Of a stretch of 64,000 bases of DNA, positions 51,750 to 62,352 are shown one piece after another. The notes beneath the pieces were generated by a model, which had not been told where the DNA came from, did no database searches, and saw only the letters and a program-made list of their open reading frames with translations. How positions within the stretch are numbered: position 1 is the stretch's first letter; each line of letters starts with the position of its first letter. A program made the position numbers and the translations under genes. Source of the stretch: Episyrphus balteatus (taxonomy: Eukaryota; Arthropoda; Insecta; Diptera; Syrphidae); the NCBI RefSeq assembly GCF_945859705.1, contig NC_079136.1:83886867-83950866 (forward strand). Reading direction: 5' to 3'.

Positions 51750-53620
51750 TTATTTCAAAGGTTCTTGTCAGCAACCAGACCTGTAAGAAACTTTTGGTTT
51801 TCAGTTAATAATAAGGAATAAAGAGACCTTTCTTTTGATATCTCACTCGAAGAATTTCGATGAAATTTTGAAAAATGCATTTTTGTCGACGAGGGGTACC
51901 TTGATTTTTTCTCGAAAATGTGAAAAAAATAAATTTTTAAATTTTTTACATAAATGCACTGTGAAATCATTTCTGTAAACCAAAATTTGTTTCGAGACTT
52001 TAATCCGCAGATATCAGCCTCCGAATAATAAAAAAATATTTGGGTGCAAATAACTCAGCAGCCAGACCTCTAAGAAACTTTTGGTTTTCAGTTCTTAGAA
52101 ATGCTTTAAAAGACCTTTCTTTTGATATCTCACTCGATTAATTTGGATGAAATTTTGAAAATTGTTTTTTTTTTTTTTGGACAAGGATTGATTTTTTCTC
52201 GAAAATGTATAGGCCTGTTCACTGTAAAATCAATTCTGTAAACCAAAATTTGTTCCGAAACTTTAATCCGCAGATATCAGCCTCCGAATAATAAAAAAAT
52301 ATTTGGGTGCAAATAACTCAGCAGCCAGACCTCTAAGAAACTTTTGGTTTTCAGTTATGAATAAGGCTTAAAAAGACCTTTCTCTTGATTTCTCACTCGA
52401 TAAATTTGGATGAAATTTTGAAAAAATGCATTTTTTCGACAAGGGGTAAACCTTGATTTTTTCTCGAAAATGTGAAAAAAATAAATTTTTAATTTTTTTA
52501 CATAAATGCATTGGCCTGTTCACTGTGAAATCATTTCTGTAAACCAAAACTAGTTTCGAGACTTTGGTCCGCAGATATCAGCCTCCGAATTAAAAAAAAA
52601 TATTTGGATGCAAATAACTCAGCAACCAGACCTCTTAGAAACTTTTGGTTTTCAGTTATGAATAAGGCTTAAAAAGACCTTTCTCTTGATATCTCACTCG
52701 ATGAATTTGGATGAAATTTTGAAAAAATGCAAGTTTTTCGACTGGGGTTACCTTGATTTTTTCTCGAAAATGTGAAAAAATAAATTTTTAAATTTTTAAC
52801 CTAAATGCATAGGCTTGTTCACTGTGAACTCATGTCTGTAAACAAAAACTTGTTTCTAGACTTTGGTCTGCAGATATCAGCCTCCGAATTAAAAAAAAAA
52901 AATATATGTATTTGGGTGCAAATTACTTAGCAACCAGACATTTTAGAAACTTTTGGTTTTCACTTAAGAATAAGGCTTAAAAAGACCTTTCTTTAGATAT
53001 CTCACTCGATGAATTTGGATGAAATTTAAAAAAAAATGCAATTTTTTCGACTGCGGTTAACCTTGATTTTTTCTCGAAAATGTAAAAAAAAAATATTTTT
53101 TTTTAATTTTTTACCTAAATGCATAGACCTGTTCACTGTGAACTCATTTCTGTAAACCAGAATAATTTGTTTCAAGGCTTTGGTCCGCAGATATCAGCCT
53201 ACGAATTAAAAAAAATATATTTGGATGCAAATAACTCAGCAACCAGACCTTTTAGAAACTTTTGGTTTTCAGTTAAGAATTGGGCTTAAAAAGACCTTTC
53301 TTTTGATATCTCACTCTATGAATTTGGATAAAATTTTGAAAAAAATGCAATTTTTTATCGAAAATGTGAAAAAATAAATTTTTTATTTGTTTACCTTAAT
53401 GCATAGGCTTGTTCACTGTGAACTCATGTCTGTAAACCAAAACTTGTTTCTAGACTTTGGTCCGCAGATATCAGCCTACGAATTTTGGGTGCAAATAACT
53501 CAGCAACTAAACCTCTAAGAAACTTTTGGTTTTCAGTTATGACTTATGAATACGGCTGAAAGAGACCTTTTTTTGATATCATTTGGTGAATTTGGCATTT
53601 TTCAATTGAAAACACCCATT
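51750..53620 (+). repeat. Seven-unit tandem array, monomers of about 263-309 bp
   Basis: The anchor GCA(A/G)CCAGACCTCTAAGAAA recurs at 51771, 52058, 52321, 52622, 52930, 53239 and, diverged, 53503. A second anchor, CCGCAGATATCAGCC, recurs at 52006, 52269, 52570, 52869 (diverged), 53186 and 53463. Length differences come mainly from poly-A/T tracts and one deletion in the sixth unit. Fragments related to the monomer lie at about 2410-2480. Satellite-like; non-coding. Confidence 0.88.
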
Positions 53621-54683
53621 GTCATTAATATGAAAAAGTTATCGAATAAGTTTTGTATAGAGCTTCTTTTGAAAAAATATTAGAGCCAGACGAAAATACC
53701 TATTAGATTTTTAAACAAACGGATCGAATGACAGGCGACCAGGTAGACAGATGGATAAACTTGAGCATTCACATTGATAAGTTTAAAAATAAATAGCTTT
53801 ACGTACGTACCTACCCTCAAGAACCTTTGAACTACCTACATCAGATAACCTTCTCTCTTCACAACCTCTTTAAAAATTTAGTACCTAAAATGTTTAAAAT
53901 AGATTTTTTCCCAATAATATTTGTTTTTAATAAAAAAAAAACAACCCCTTGGTAAATATGATAACGATTTCTAAGAAATTTACCTGTTCAGATAAATTTA
54001 TCTTTTTAGTTTAAACTTCGACCTTCGATTTGTTTTTGATAAAGCATTTGTTTTCCAACTAGAGATTTTACTTCCAAAGAAAAATTAAATTATTTCTATC
54101 GTTTCATATATCTAATTTAATTGAGCCAAAGCTACATACAGTTCTTAATGTCAACGTTACAATAAATAACGTTTTCATCAGTGAATTAATTAACTCACAT
54201 TGAATGCCTGTAGCCGTAGCACCTAATAATCTAAATTAAACCACAAAATCATAATCATATACACAAACTGGGGATTATGAATTCAATTAGAAAGGCTTTT
54301 AAAGGTCAATATCTATAAATATCAATTAATTTTCAATATCGAGGTTTTTTTTTGTCGTTTGGCATTTGTGACATGCAAAACAATATTTAGACATGTTAAG
54401 AACATAAAGAGATTAGTAAGTAATTACATAGGTCAACAATGTTTTGGTAACAAACACTTTATTTTATACTTATGAGTCCAGTAGCATTGTCAAGATTTAT
54501 TTATAGTAATGGCCTAATGAATACACAATTTTTTTTTTCAGTCAAAATTTAATTGATTTAATTTAATTCCTTAATTTTAAATATTTTATCACAAAATAAA
54601 AAAATTATTATCTTCTTATGCAATGCCGAATTGCGTTTGGAATAGTATTTTTTTAAAGAAAAAAAAAAAGAAATAAAACTTAC

Positions 54684-54828
54684 AGAAAACATTTAACTTC
54701 ATTGCAGTCTCTCTGATTCCATTTCGCACCAGTTCATTTGTCGCTCGGCACGCAAGACCTTTGCCATGGTCTTCTCTTGTTGGTGTCAGAGATAAAACGG
54801 ATATGCTAACATTTCCATCTTCAGAGAC
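54684..54828 (-). CDS. Side-family receptor, exon for second half of Ig domain A
   Basis: The acceptor is at 54829-54830 and the donor is a consensus GTAAGT at 54683-54678. The exon is 145 bp, phase 0 at its start and phase 1 at its end. It follows the preceding exon after an intron of only 100 bp. It completes the Ig domain: VSEDGNVSISVLSLTPT is the family-typical strand E/F region, followed by the second cysteine in GLACRATNEL and a C-terminal strand (ETAMKLNVF). The split codon is completed by the exon at 32253 after a 22.4 kb intron, giving a Phe-Phe-Ile-Pro linker to the next Ig domain. The joined phases and the conserved cysteine pair make this a confident exon. Confidence 0.9.
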
Positions 54829-54928
54829 CTGTAAAATCAATCAAAATGTTGATAATAAAATGTTTATGTGTTGAATTTCTAAAACCGTATTTGCTTTCCT
54901 AAATGCAAGACTTAAAAATTAAATTTAC

Positions 54929-55080
54929 CTTTTGACTGTGTCCATGTAATTCCATATTACCCATCCACCACGTTATCTTTGCTGGCGGTCTTGATCCTAT
55001 CGCTTGGCATTCGATTTCGTATTTTCGATCCGCCGACATTGGTTGATTGTTAAATGATATTTCCACCAAAAGAGGTCGCA
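54929..55080 (-). CDS. Side-family receptor, exon for first half of Ig domain A (probably Ig3)
   Basis: Internal coding exon of a Sidestep-family receptor. The acceptor is ct at 55081-55082 (AG on the minus strand) and the donor is GTAAAT read from 54928 downward. It starts in phase 1 (two bases complete a split codon) and ends in phase 0. It encodes about 50 residues: a hydrophobic start (RPLLVEISFN), the first Ig cysteine in YEIECQA, then the family-typical GSRPPAKITWW with the core tryptophan. Known role of the family: transmembrane axon-guidance ligands bound by Beat proteins. That these are the third domain and this family is inferred from recognisable family sequence; the exact paralogue is not assigned. 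The phase-1 acceptor proves that an upstream exon exists at higher coordinates; none was recognised up to 64000. Confidence 0.9.
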
Positions 55081-55250
55081 CTTTAATGCAAAGAAATAAA
55101 AAAATGTTCTTGAATGAAAGCGTTCACAAAATATTTTTCAATATTTGTTTTCGTTTTTGATTATGTTTGCTACAGAAAAATTAAGCTGAAAATCTAAGTT
55201 TATTTAAGGTACAGTTTTGAACAAGTATTTGAGATTGTCATAAAGCCTAT

Positions 55251-55476
55251 ATGAGGCTATGACAACAATAATAGTGGTGCAAAAATGAGTTTTTCATAAA
55301 AATGGATTTCTTAATATATCTATTTTAATAAAAAAAATAGTTTTATATGCAGCTAGCTACTCTCAAAACTATATGACACTCAAAAAAGTGTTGTTTTAAA
55401 AACCCTGTTTCTTAAATCTCTCGTAGCTTAAAACTAAATTGTATGGCTTACGCCACTATTATTCTCATAGTCTCAT
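55251..55476. mobile_element. MITE with ATGAGGCTATGA ends, uninterrupted copy
   Basis: Starts ATGAGGCTATGACAACAATA and ends ATTCTCATAGTCTCAT. Outer arms pair over about 30 bp (also GTGG.. / TGGCTTACGCCACTATT). It matches the two halves of the element at 62251-63385, so it serves as the empty-site reference. 226 bp. Confidence 0.78.
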
Positions 55477-55614
55477 TTAATTGTACAAGTTTGCAACTTT
55501 GTTTTAAGACGAGCAATATTTTATTAAGAGTGCAATTGAGTCCAAAACAATTTTTTACCATGTTAAAATGTTAAGGAGGAGCTAAGAATAGCACTGAGAT
55601 ATTAAAAGCTAATT

Positions 55615-55895
55615 TTCTACAATATAATTCAGCTAAAATAGGGTGTTACCAGACCACACCCCCTAAATGGAAAATTTTGAATTTTCGATTTTGGCAGGAC
55701 AAGAACCATCACTGGGCAAAATTTCCCCTTTTTACAATAATGGGAATTGCTCCATAATTTTAGAGATTTATCAGTGAGTGAGTCAAATAGCCAGTCCGTT
55801 GCAGTTTTTGTGATTTTTGAGACCTTATGCCTCAGAATTCAGTAGTTGAAATTTAATAAGATACTTACGCTTTTTACAACCTTATTAATAGCGAA
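55615..55895 (-). repeat. Reversed fragment of the 49.0-49.6 kb repeat
   Basis: ACCACACCCCCTAAATGG, TAATTTTAGAGATTTATCAG and TGAGTGAGTCAAATAGCCAG correspond to the complement of the 49.25-49.45 kb part of that repeat, with considerable divergence. Confidence 0.5.
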
Positions 55896-56328
55896 ATTCT
55901 TTGATATCAAAGTTAGATCGGCTGCCTTTGAACTTTATGGTAACACAAACGAGTTTTTGTTGTTTATTGAAAACTTCAATGTAAATTGGAAAAGCCATAC
56001 AAAAACCCCGTTCTTCTGAAAAACTTCATTGTTTACAATTTTTAAAAATCTCCCACAAGACTTTTGCAACGCTCTCGTCGTCTCGCAATATTAGGTCTGT
56101 TTAATGAAGAAAAACTAGAACAGAGCAGATTAGAACAGCACAAATGCGTGATACTGTCAGAACAAAAAAGATCACAAAAGTACGGCTTCGTTTTTATTAT
56201 GGTTGACAGTTTCCTATCAGTTTCGAAATTTAAAATTAAAAAAATATTGTTTGTTATGAGCCGAACAGCTCTGATTTTGACGATTTTTTTTTTTTCAAAC
56301 GTAGGTAATTAATAAATAAAAGGCAGTA

Positions 56329-57323
56329 AGGGACAATCTTCCATCGTTTAAGTAATAAATGCAATTTTCTAACATTCTGACCTCAAACACAAAAAAAATA
56401 TTTTGAAAACAACGGCAACACCTACAATATTTTAAAATACATTTTTAAAAAGCCAGAAGCTGATTCTTATCTCTTAAATTTAAATCCACTAAATTTAATC
56501 AAGACTTTTTGAAAAAATGGTCCTCAAACTCAGAATTAAAAAAAAAAAAATGTTATTAGAAAAATTTAAAATGACTTTTTTCCAAACTTTTTCTAATAAA
56601 ATATGAATTTATTTGAAAAAAATTTTTGGCCATAAATATTATCAGTAGTTGAATTTCGAAGCCAAAAAGGTAAAATATATCACACTTTTGAAAAAAAAAA
56701 AATGAAAAATTACTTCAATTTCAATGGTTTTTTTTATTAAAACTGAATATTTGCATTGAAATAATTAATTTTCTCAAAGACTGTGGTAAATATTAACTTT
56801 AAATTTTTGCTATTTAACTTTCAACAGTAAGGGTTATTAAATTAATAAAAAATAATTGTATGTTTAGATGTTGAACTTTAAAAAAAAAAATAAGTTACAT
56901 TTTTTTTTCAAAACTTTTATTAAAAAAAGTTCTTCGAAAATGAAATACTTTTTAATTTTTTTTAATAAACCGTAATACATATTGACATTTCCTTTTATAA
57001 TTTGAAATCATAATAAATGCGGCCAAAAAAATTTGAAAATAAATGCATTTTATATTACGACCAAGTTTAAAAAACGACATGTTAAAATTTTTTCAATAAT
57101 TTTTTTTTTTTTCAAAATCTGAGTTCAATTACCATTCTTTCAAAAGCCGTTCATGCAATTAACTTAATTTTAATTTTACATATATGACTAAGCTTCTAGC
57201 TTTTAAAAAATGTATATTTGAATATTGTAGGTGTTGCCGTTGTGTTCAAATATTTTTTTTTGTGTTTGAAGTCAATTAATAAGAAAATTGCATCTATCGC
57301 TTGAACTATGGAAGATTGTCCCT
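56329..57323. mobile_element. Foldback-type element with AGGGACAATCTTCCAT ends
   Basis: The left end AGGGACAATCTTCCATCGTT and the right end ATGGAAGATTGTCCCT pair. Further inward pairing runs for several hundred bases (AACGGCAACACCTACAATAT with GTAGGTGTTGCCGTT; AGCCAGAAGCT with AGCTTCTAGCT). Outside it, 56263-56310 (CCGAACAGCTCTGATTTTGA) pairs with about 57511-57556, so the palindrome extends further or is nested. Confidence 0.7.
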
Positions 57324-57648
57324 CACTCGCATATATTTTTTTTCTTTGAATTTCCTAGACAATCTTTTGGCATCAATTAATTCATGAAATTTAAGAAAAA
57401 ATTTTGAAAAAAATTTGTTTTTGTTCACAAAAATCTTCAATTAAATTTAAAAAATCAAAACGGCAACACCGGCAATTTTTAATCTATAGACTTTAAAGTA
57501 TTTTTAATTACCGACGTTTGAAAAAAAAGATCATCAAAATCTAAGCTGTTCGGCCGGGTTCCCTAATATTGCCAATTTTTGAGCTTTAGTTACTCCACTA
57601 TCATATTTAGAATATTCTAAAGAAATTTCCATTATTTTGAATTCATTT

Positions 57649-57789
57649 ATGGCGTTTTCGATTGGCAGTCCGGAAGCGTCCGGAATCATTCTGAAAAAAT
57701 TTTATTCATACAAAACTGTCAGTTTTGTGTGAATAAAACGCTTTCAGAATGATTCCGGACGCTTCCAGACTTCCAATCGAAAACGCCAT
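57649..57789. mobile_element. 141-bp palindromic MITE
   Basis: ATGGCGTTTTCGATTGG...AAAACTG meets its own complement CAGTTTT...CCAATCGAAAACGCCAT at the centre, with few mismatches. The stretch AGCGTCCGGAATCATTCTGA is perfectly repeated in both arms. Essentially one hairpin. Confidence 0.82.
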
Positions 57790-57966
57790 TTATTATATGT
57801 TTGTCAAAATAAAATAAATCAGCTGCAGCTTGACACTACTTACTCGTCTGCTCTACCTCAAAAGTGGGAGCAGAAAAACTTGAACTAAACCGTTCTGGAC
57901 AACTTCATGAAACACAAAGTGACAGATTATAGAACATATTGGGGCAAGGGTTTTCTTCCTGGAACA

Positions 57967-58117
57967 TACAAATCTGGGGTCGAATTACGGCACACGATTA
58001 CGATCATACGTTAACGTTTTGACTATTGCTCTCTCTATTTAATCAGTAGAAAAAGATAGGGACACGTAGCAACCATACGTTAACGAACGTATGCCGCAGT
58101 TCGACCCCAGATTTGTA
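57967..58117. mobile_element. 147-bp TIR MITE, TA target site
   Basis: CAAATCTGGGGTCGAA at 57969 and TTCGACCCCAGATTTG ending at 58115 are perfect 16-bp inverted repeats flanked by TA. Pairing continues imperfectly inward (TACGGCA / TGCCGCA; ACGTTAACG). It ends 8 bp before the Tc1-type element. Confidence 0.8.
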
Positions 58118-58123
58118 TATATA

Positions 58124-59065
58124 TACAGTGGGTTGCCAAATTAATAGGGACAAGCAAAGTTTTTAATTTTTTTTTTGGTTTACTTTTCTCAATTTTTTTC
58201 GTTTTTGCCAAAGTTCCTGAAATTTTTTTGTCTTATTTAGTTATACTAATCAAGTAGATATGAATTAACATAAAAAAAGTAAATAAATCATAATTTTGGT
58301 AAAAAAAATATGGGAAATAGGGCAGAAGCACAAAAAGACGTTTGCTATGGAGTTCATTCCCGGAAAATTGCCAGACCGGTTCAATACTTATTTTTTCTTA
58401 TCGAGGAATAACATGATATTTTGTACTTTATGGCAAGTACCCCATTTTGCAAATAAAGAAGCTTCGAGCCTCGAGTCCATTCCGAATCCGTAGAACAAAA
58501 ACATCCCTAAGCTCCTTTTGTGTTGGGCTTGTGTTATGGTGTTTTCAACAATTTGAAAAGAACGCAATCCTTTTCCTGAGATAGCAGATTAGCCCATAAT
58601 GATGAGGGGATGTTTTATTGTTAAAAAAAAAAAAACGAATTCGGTTCGCCTAGTCTTCCAGGAAAAAAAATACTACTGCAACTCAAAGAACGTTCTGTTT
58701 TCTCGTTGATGCCCGGACGAGCAGAGCTTCTTTATTTATGCAAGATGGGTTCCTTTCCATAAATAAAGACTGTCACGTTATTCCTCGATAAAAAAAAATT
58801 AAGTATTGGACTGGTCTGGTAATTTTCCGGGCATGAATTCCATGGGAAACGTCTTTTTGTGCTTCTGCCCAATTTCCCCTATTTTTTCACCAAAATTATG
58901 ATTTATTTACTTTTTTTATGTTTTATTCATATCTACTTGATTAGTATAACTAAATAAGACAAAAAAAATTTCAGGTACTTTGGCAAAAACGAAAAAAATT
59001 GAGCAAAGTAAACCAAAAAAAATTAAAAATTTCGCTTGTCCCTATTAATTTGGCAACCCACTGTA
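58124..59065. mobile_element. Tc1/mariner-type element with long inverted repeats (938 bp)
   Basis: Ends CAGTGGGTTGCCAAATTAAT (from 58126) and ATTAATTTGGCAACCCACTG (to 59063), flanked by TA. The arms pair over more than 300 bp; for example CACAAAAAGACGTTTGCTATG on the left matches a complement at 58848-58862. The middle is a degenerate remnant without a readable transposase. It lies directly upstream of the transporter. Confidence 0.85.
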
Positions 59066-59100
59066 TATACACTTTCTGTTCTTTTCTGTGCGGATCAGAT
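59064..59100 (+). promoter_or_regulatory. Putative core promoter of the sugar transporter (TATA-like box and initiator)
   Basis: TATATA at 59064-59069 is followed by an arthropod-style initiator, TCAGAT, at 59095-59100, whose A is at 59097. This gives a spacing of about 33 bp and a 5' UTR of about 124 nt. The TATA-like sequence includes the target-site TA of the Tc1-type element that ends at 59063, so the promoter abuts a transposon. Inferred from motif and spacing only. Confidence 0.45.
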
Positions 59101-59220
59101 TCATTAAACAGACTTATTATTGTAAATCAGCACTAAAGCACTTTGAAAAACTATCAAAAATATTTTAAAGTCAATTTGACAATTTAAAAAATAATAAAAT
59201 CTTTTTTTTTTGTAAATAAA

Positions 59221-61212
59221 ATGGAAAATCAATCGCAACGACCTTCCAAATTACGTCTTTTCTTGGTTGTTATATTTGGTAAAAATTTTTTACAAATGTA
59301 GTAACTCCTTTTTAAGTGTTATGTTATTTAGGAAATTTATCAAGTTTTACACTTGGAACTTGCATAGCATGGCCTTCACCAATGATGCCTAAACTCAGAA
59401 ACCAATCCGATGATAGTCCAGTAAGTATTGCCATAGACAAAAACCAGGAAGGATGGATATTTTCGCTAATTTCAATTGGGGCTGGCTGTTGTGAGTAAAA
59501 TATCAAATAAACAGCATCAGAGGTGATGCAATTAGTATTAAGTTGAATACATAGTTCTAAAAAGTGTTTTTAAATGTTTTAGTAAAAACTTGACTGGCTT
59601 GAATAAAAAATTTAAATCTATGTATTATATTCTCAGCTGCACTCATCGCTGGACCTCTTGCTGATCGAATTGGGCGTAAGCCGACCATGATGCTCGGTTC
59701 AATTATGTTCATCCTGGCTTACATAACAATGATACTGGCAAACAGAATTGAGGTCATCTATTTAGGACGAATTCTTGAGGTTTATTCTTTTCTTTTTATC
59801 AAACATTTTTCAATCAAAACAAAAAACCATTCTAGGGTATGGGAGCTGGCTGCACAATGACAGTTGTTCCTATGTATGTTGGTGAAATAGCGACAAAAGA
59901 AAGTCGTGGCTCGGCTTTGAGTCTAATGATGCTGTTTATGACTCGTGAGATTTTCAAATCTTGTTGTATCTTATTAACCTTCCCTCCTCCCTCTGGGGTA
60001 TGAGATACCCCAGAAAAATTTGTAAAATCGAATTTTTTCTCTAAGTATATTTTTTAAATATTTTTTTTGTGTAGAAAGTATTTACTTTTTAATTGTTTGA
60101 GTGAAAAATATTATTTGAAATCGGTGTACTAAAAATATAAATGATGAATAAAAAATAAATTTTATGAAAACAATATAGTTTTTAAATATTTATGATTGGG
60201 GTATGTCATACCCCAGTTGGAGGAACGTGTAAGAAAAAATAAGATGGAGGAGGGAAGGTTAAGATAAAATTATTTAATTTTGTTTCTATATTCAGTTGGA
60301 ATGCTGTACGTATATTGCATTGGTCCATATACAAGGTATCTAGTTATGCAAGTGTGCTGTCTCGCCATTCCATCAATGTCATTTTGGGGATATTTCCTCA
60401 TACCAGAAAGTCCATATTATTTGGTCAAAAAAGATCGCATTGATTCAGCTTTGAGGTCCTTGCAAACAATTCGTGGTCAACCTCTTGACATCGTTAAGAA
60501 TGAACTTCCAGCTATTCAAGAATCGATAGAACAGTCTAGGACAATGACAACGGGTCGATGCGCGGACATAACAAAAAACCCTGCCAACCGAAGAGCCCTG
60601 ATCATTGTTCTAGGCTTGATGATGTTTCAACAATTTTCTGGAGCAGTCATAATTATTATTAATTCACAATCAATATTCATGCAAGCCAATGCCAGTCTAG
60701 GATCAGCTGTTTCTTCAATTATTGTTGGTATTGTTCAAGTTTGTTCGAGTGTCACTCTTCAAATAATTGTCGATTTATGGAAACGCCGCACATTATTGAG
60801 ATTATCAGCCATTGGAATGGGAATAGCCCAATTTACACTGGGAACATTCTTCTTTATCGATACACGGGGTGGTGCATCGCACATACGATGGTTACCAATG
60901 TTGGCATTTATTTTATTTCAACTTTCATATCGCATCGGATTTGGTCCATTACCATTTACAGTATTGGGAGAATTATTTCCACCGAATATTAAATCAGTAG
61001 CAGCCACTTCAGTGACAATAACTTGTTGGGGTTTGGGGTTTTTGATAGCTCGTTTTTATCCATTGTATAATGCACTCGGATCGTATTATGTGTTTTGGAC
61101 ATTTTCAATATTTTGTGTGTTGGCATTTCTATTTGCACAATTTATTGTGATGGAAACTCATGGTTTAAGTTTGAATGAAATTCAAGACCGTTTACAAAAA
61201 CTTACTCAGTAG
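59221..61212 (+). CDS. SLC2/Tret1-like facilitated sugar transporter, five exons, 461 aa
   Basis: Complete major-facilitator sugar transporter of the insect Tret1-like group, an integral membrane protein that probably moves trehalose, glucose or a related sugar down its gradient. Exons: 59221-59278, 59332-59490, 59637-59779, 59836-59944 and 60296-61212. All junctions are GT/AG and all phases match (1, 1, 0, 1), giving 1386 bp with the stop. The start ATG sits in AAATAAAATGG, a good insect context. Diagnostic motifs at the expected spacing: DRIGRK at residues 82-87 after TM2, GR..EGMGAG at 117-124, PESP at 193-196 after TM6, QQFSG at 268-272 in TM7, GPLPFTVLGELFP at 373-385 in TM10, and ETHG at 443-446 after TM12. 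In the second half DLWKRR (316-321) replaces the usual GRR-type loop, and ETHG replaces ETKG. Length and 12-helix layout are normal for the family. The substrate is inferred, not shown. No canonical AATAAA is seen just after the stop. Confidence 0.93.
59974..60262. mobile_element. piggyBac-type MITE inside intron 4 of the transporter
   Basis: TTAA at 59974-59977 and 60259-60262. The inverted repeats CCTTCCCTCCTCC and its complement are perfect over 13 bp. Subterminal palindromes are TGGGGTATGAGATACCCCA (left) and TGGGGTATGTCATACCCCA (right), the same design as in the 45.7 kb piggyBac relic. 281 bp, non-coding. Confidence 0.88.
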
Positions 61213-62352
61213 AATATTCAAATTTTTTTAGTTAAATATAAAAATATATATTTTATTGATAAATATAGATACTTCCTTTTGTGATTTTTTTTTTTTTTCA
61301 ACAGGAAATTGAGCTATGTTTGGATTAATTCTATCTCAAATGATCAAAAAAGAAATGAAGTTTGGCTGTAACTTTTAAAGTGATTTCCAACTGAAAAAAA
61401 CTTCGTTTTAATATTTTTACTCGTACAAGAGTTGTTTTGTGTACCAAATTTCAGCCAAAATGAGAATGAAAATGGCGGAGGGAAACAAGAATAATTATAT
61501 CTACTATTTTTTTTTTAGTCCAAAATTGCTACTTATTTAAAGTTAATTGGTTGCTCTAAAATTTTTTAGCTCCTATGAGTAATTTTGTATTTCAATTTCA
61601 AAAGTAGATACTTAATGCCAACGGAGAAATTTTGACAAAATTACCTTTTCAATCTTCTTGAAACGTATGCAGTTTAAGTGCAAACTCGTTAAGCTTAAAA
61701 AGTAGTTTCCAAAATAAAAAAGATGATTTTTTTCTGTTGGAGATCTAAGTGAAACGCTTTAATACCGATTTTGAAGATCAATAAGTTTTTTATTATTCAA
61801 AAAAGTTGAATTTACATTTTTTTTCTTCTTTTCTAGAAATTGTGGCTTTTCAAAATCAAGTTTGTTGCTCAAAAATTAATTCTTTAGCTGCCACCAGTAG
61901 GTAAATTTTAATTTCAATTTGAAGTTCAAAAAATGCACTTCCGGGTAAAAAGTGCTATTTAAAAATGTTTTTTTTTTTGCATTTTCTAATGGCAACATTA
62001 GAAACCTTTGGAAACGTAAAGTTTAATCTCGGCACCAAAATCCTTGTATGCAAGTGTAATTGCTTCAAAATGGCATACCAACTGTATGAAGAAAAAAAAA
62101 ATATCCCAAAAATTAGTTTTGAATAAAATGAATCAAGTTTTTTTTTTTTTAAATACATCGTAATAAAAGAAATCAAACTGCATACTTTCATTTCATTTAA
62201 GTTGTTGTTTACGTTTAATGTTTTTTTTTTATTTTACAATACATTCATATATGAGGCTATGAGAGCAATAGTGGCGTAACCGGTTTTTTTTCAAAAATGA
62301 GTTTTTCATAAAAACTTGGTCTCTTAATATATCTACTTTATTACACAAATAG

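Larger units (their letters stand above)
32254..54683. other. 22.4 kb intron of the Side-family gene
   Basis: Phase-1 intron between Ig domains A and B, the longest in the window. It holds the transposons and repeats listed between 33.9 and 53.6 kb. Segments at about 35.3-36.9 kb and 50.3-51.4 kb are less AT-rich, repeat-poor and rich in short CATCATCGT/GTCGTC-type motifs. They look like ancestral intron and could hold enhancers, but no defined site was recognised. Confidence 0.7.

Noticed and set aside
51750..53620. CRISPR-like array
   Set aside because: Units are about 0.3 kb and similar throughout, with no short repeat and unique spacer pattern. It is a eukaryotic satellite-type repeat.
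60741..60992. Second plus-strand frame inside the transporter
   Set aside because: Out-of-frame shadow of the transporter's last exon. The antisense frame at 59324-59506 is likewise a shadow of exon 2.
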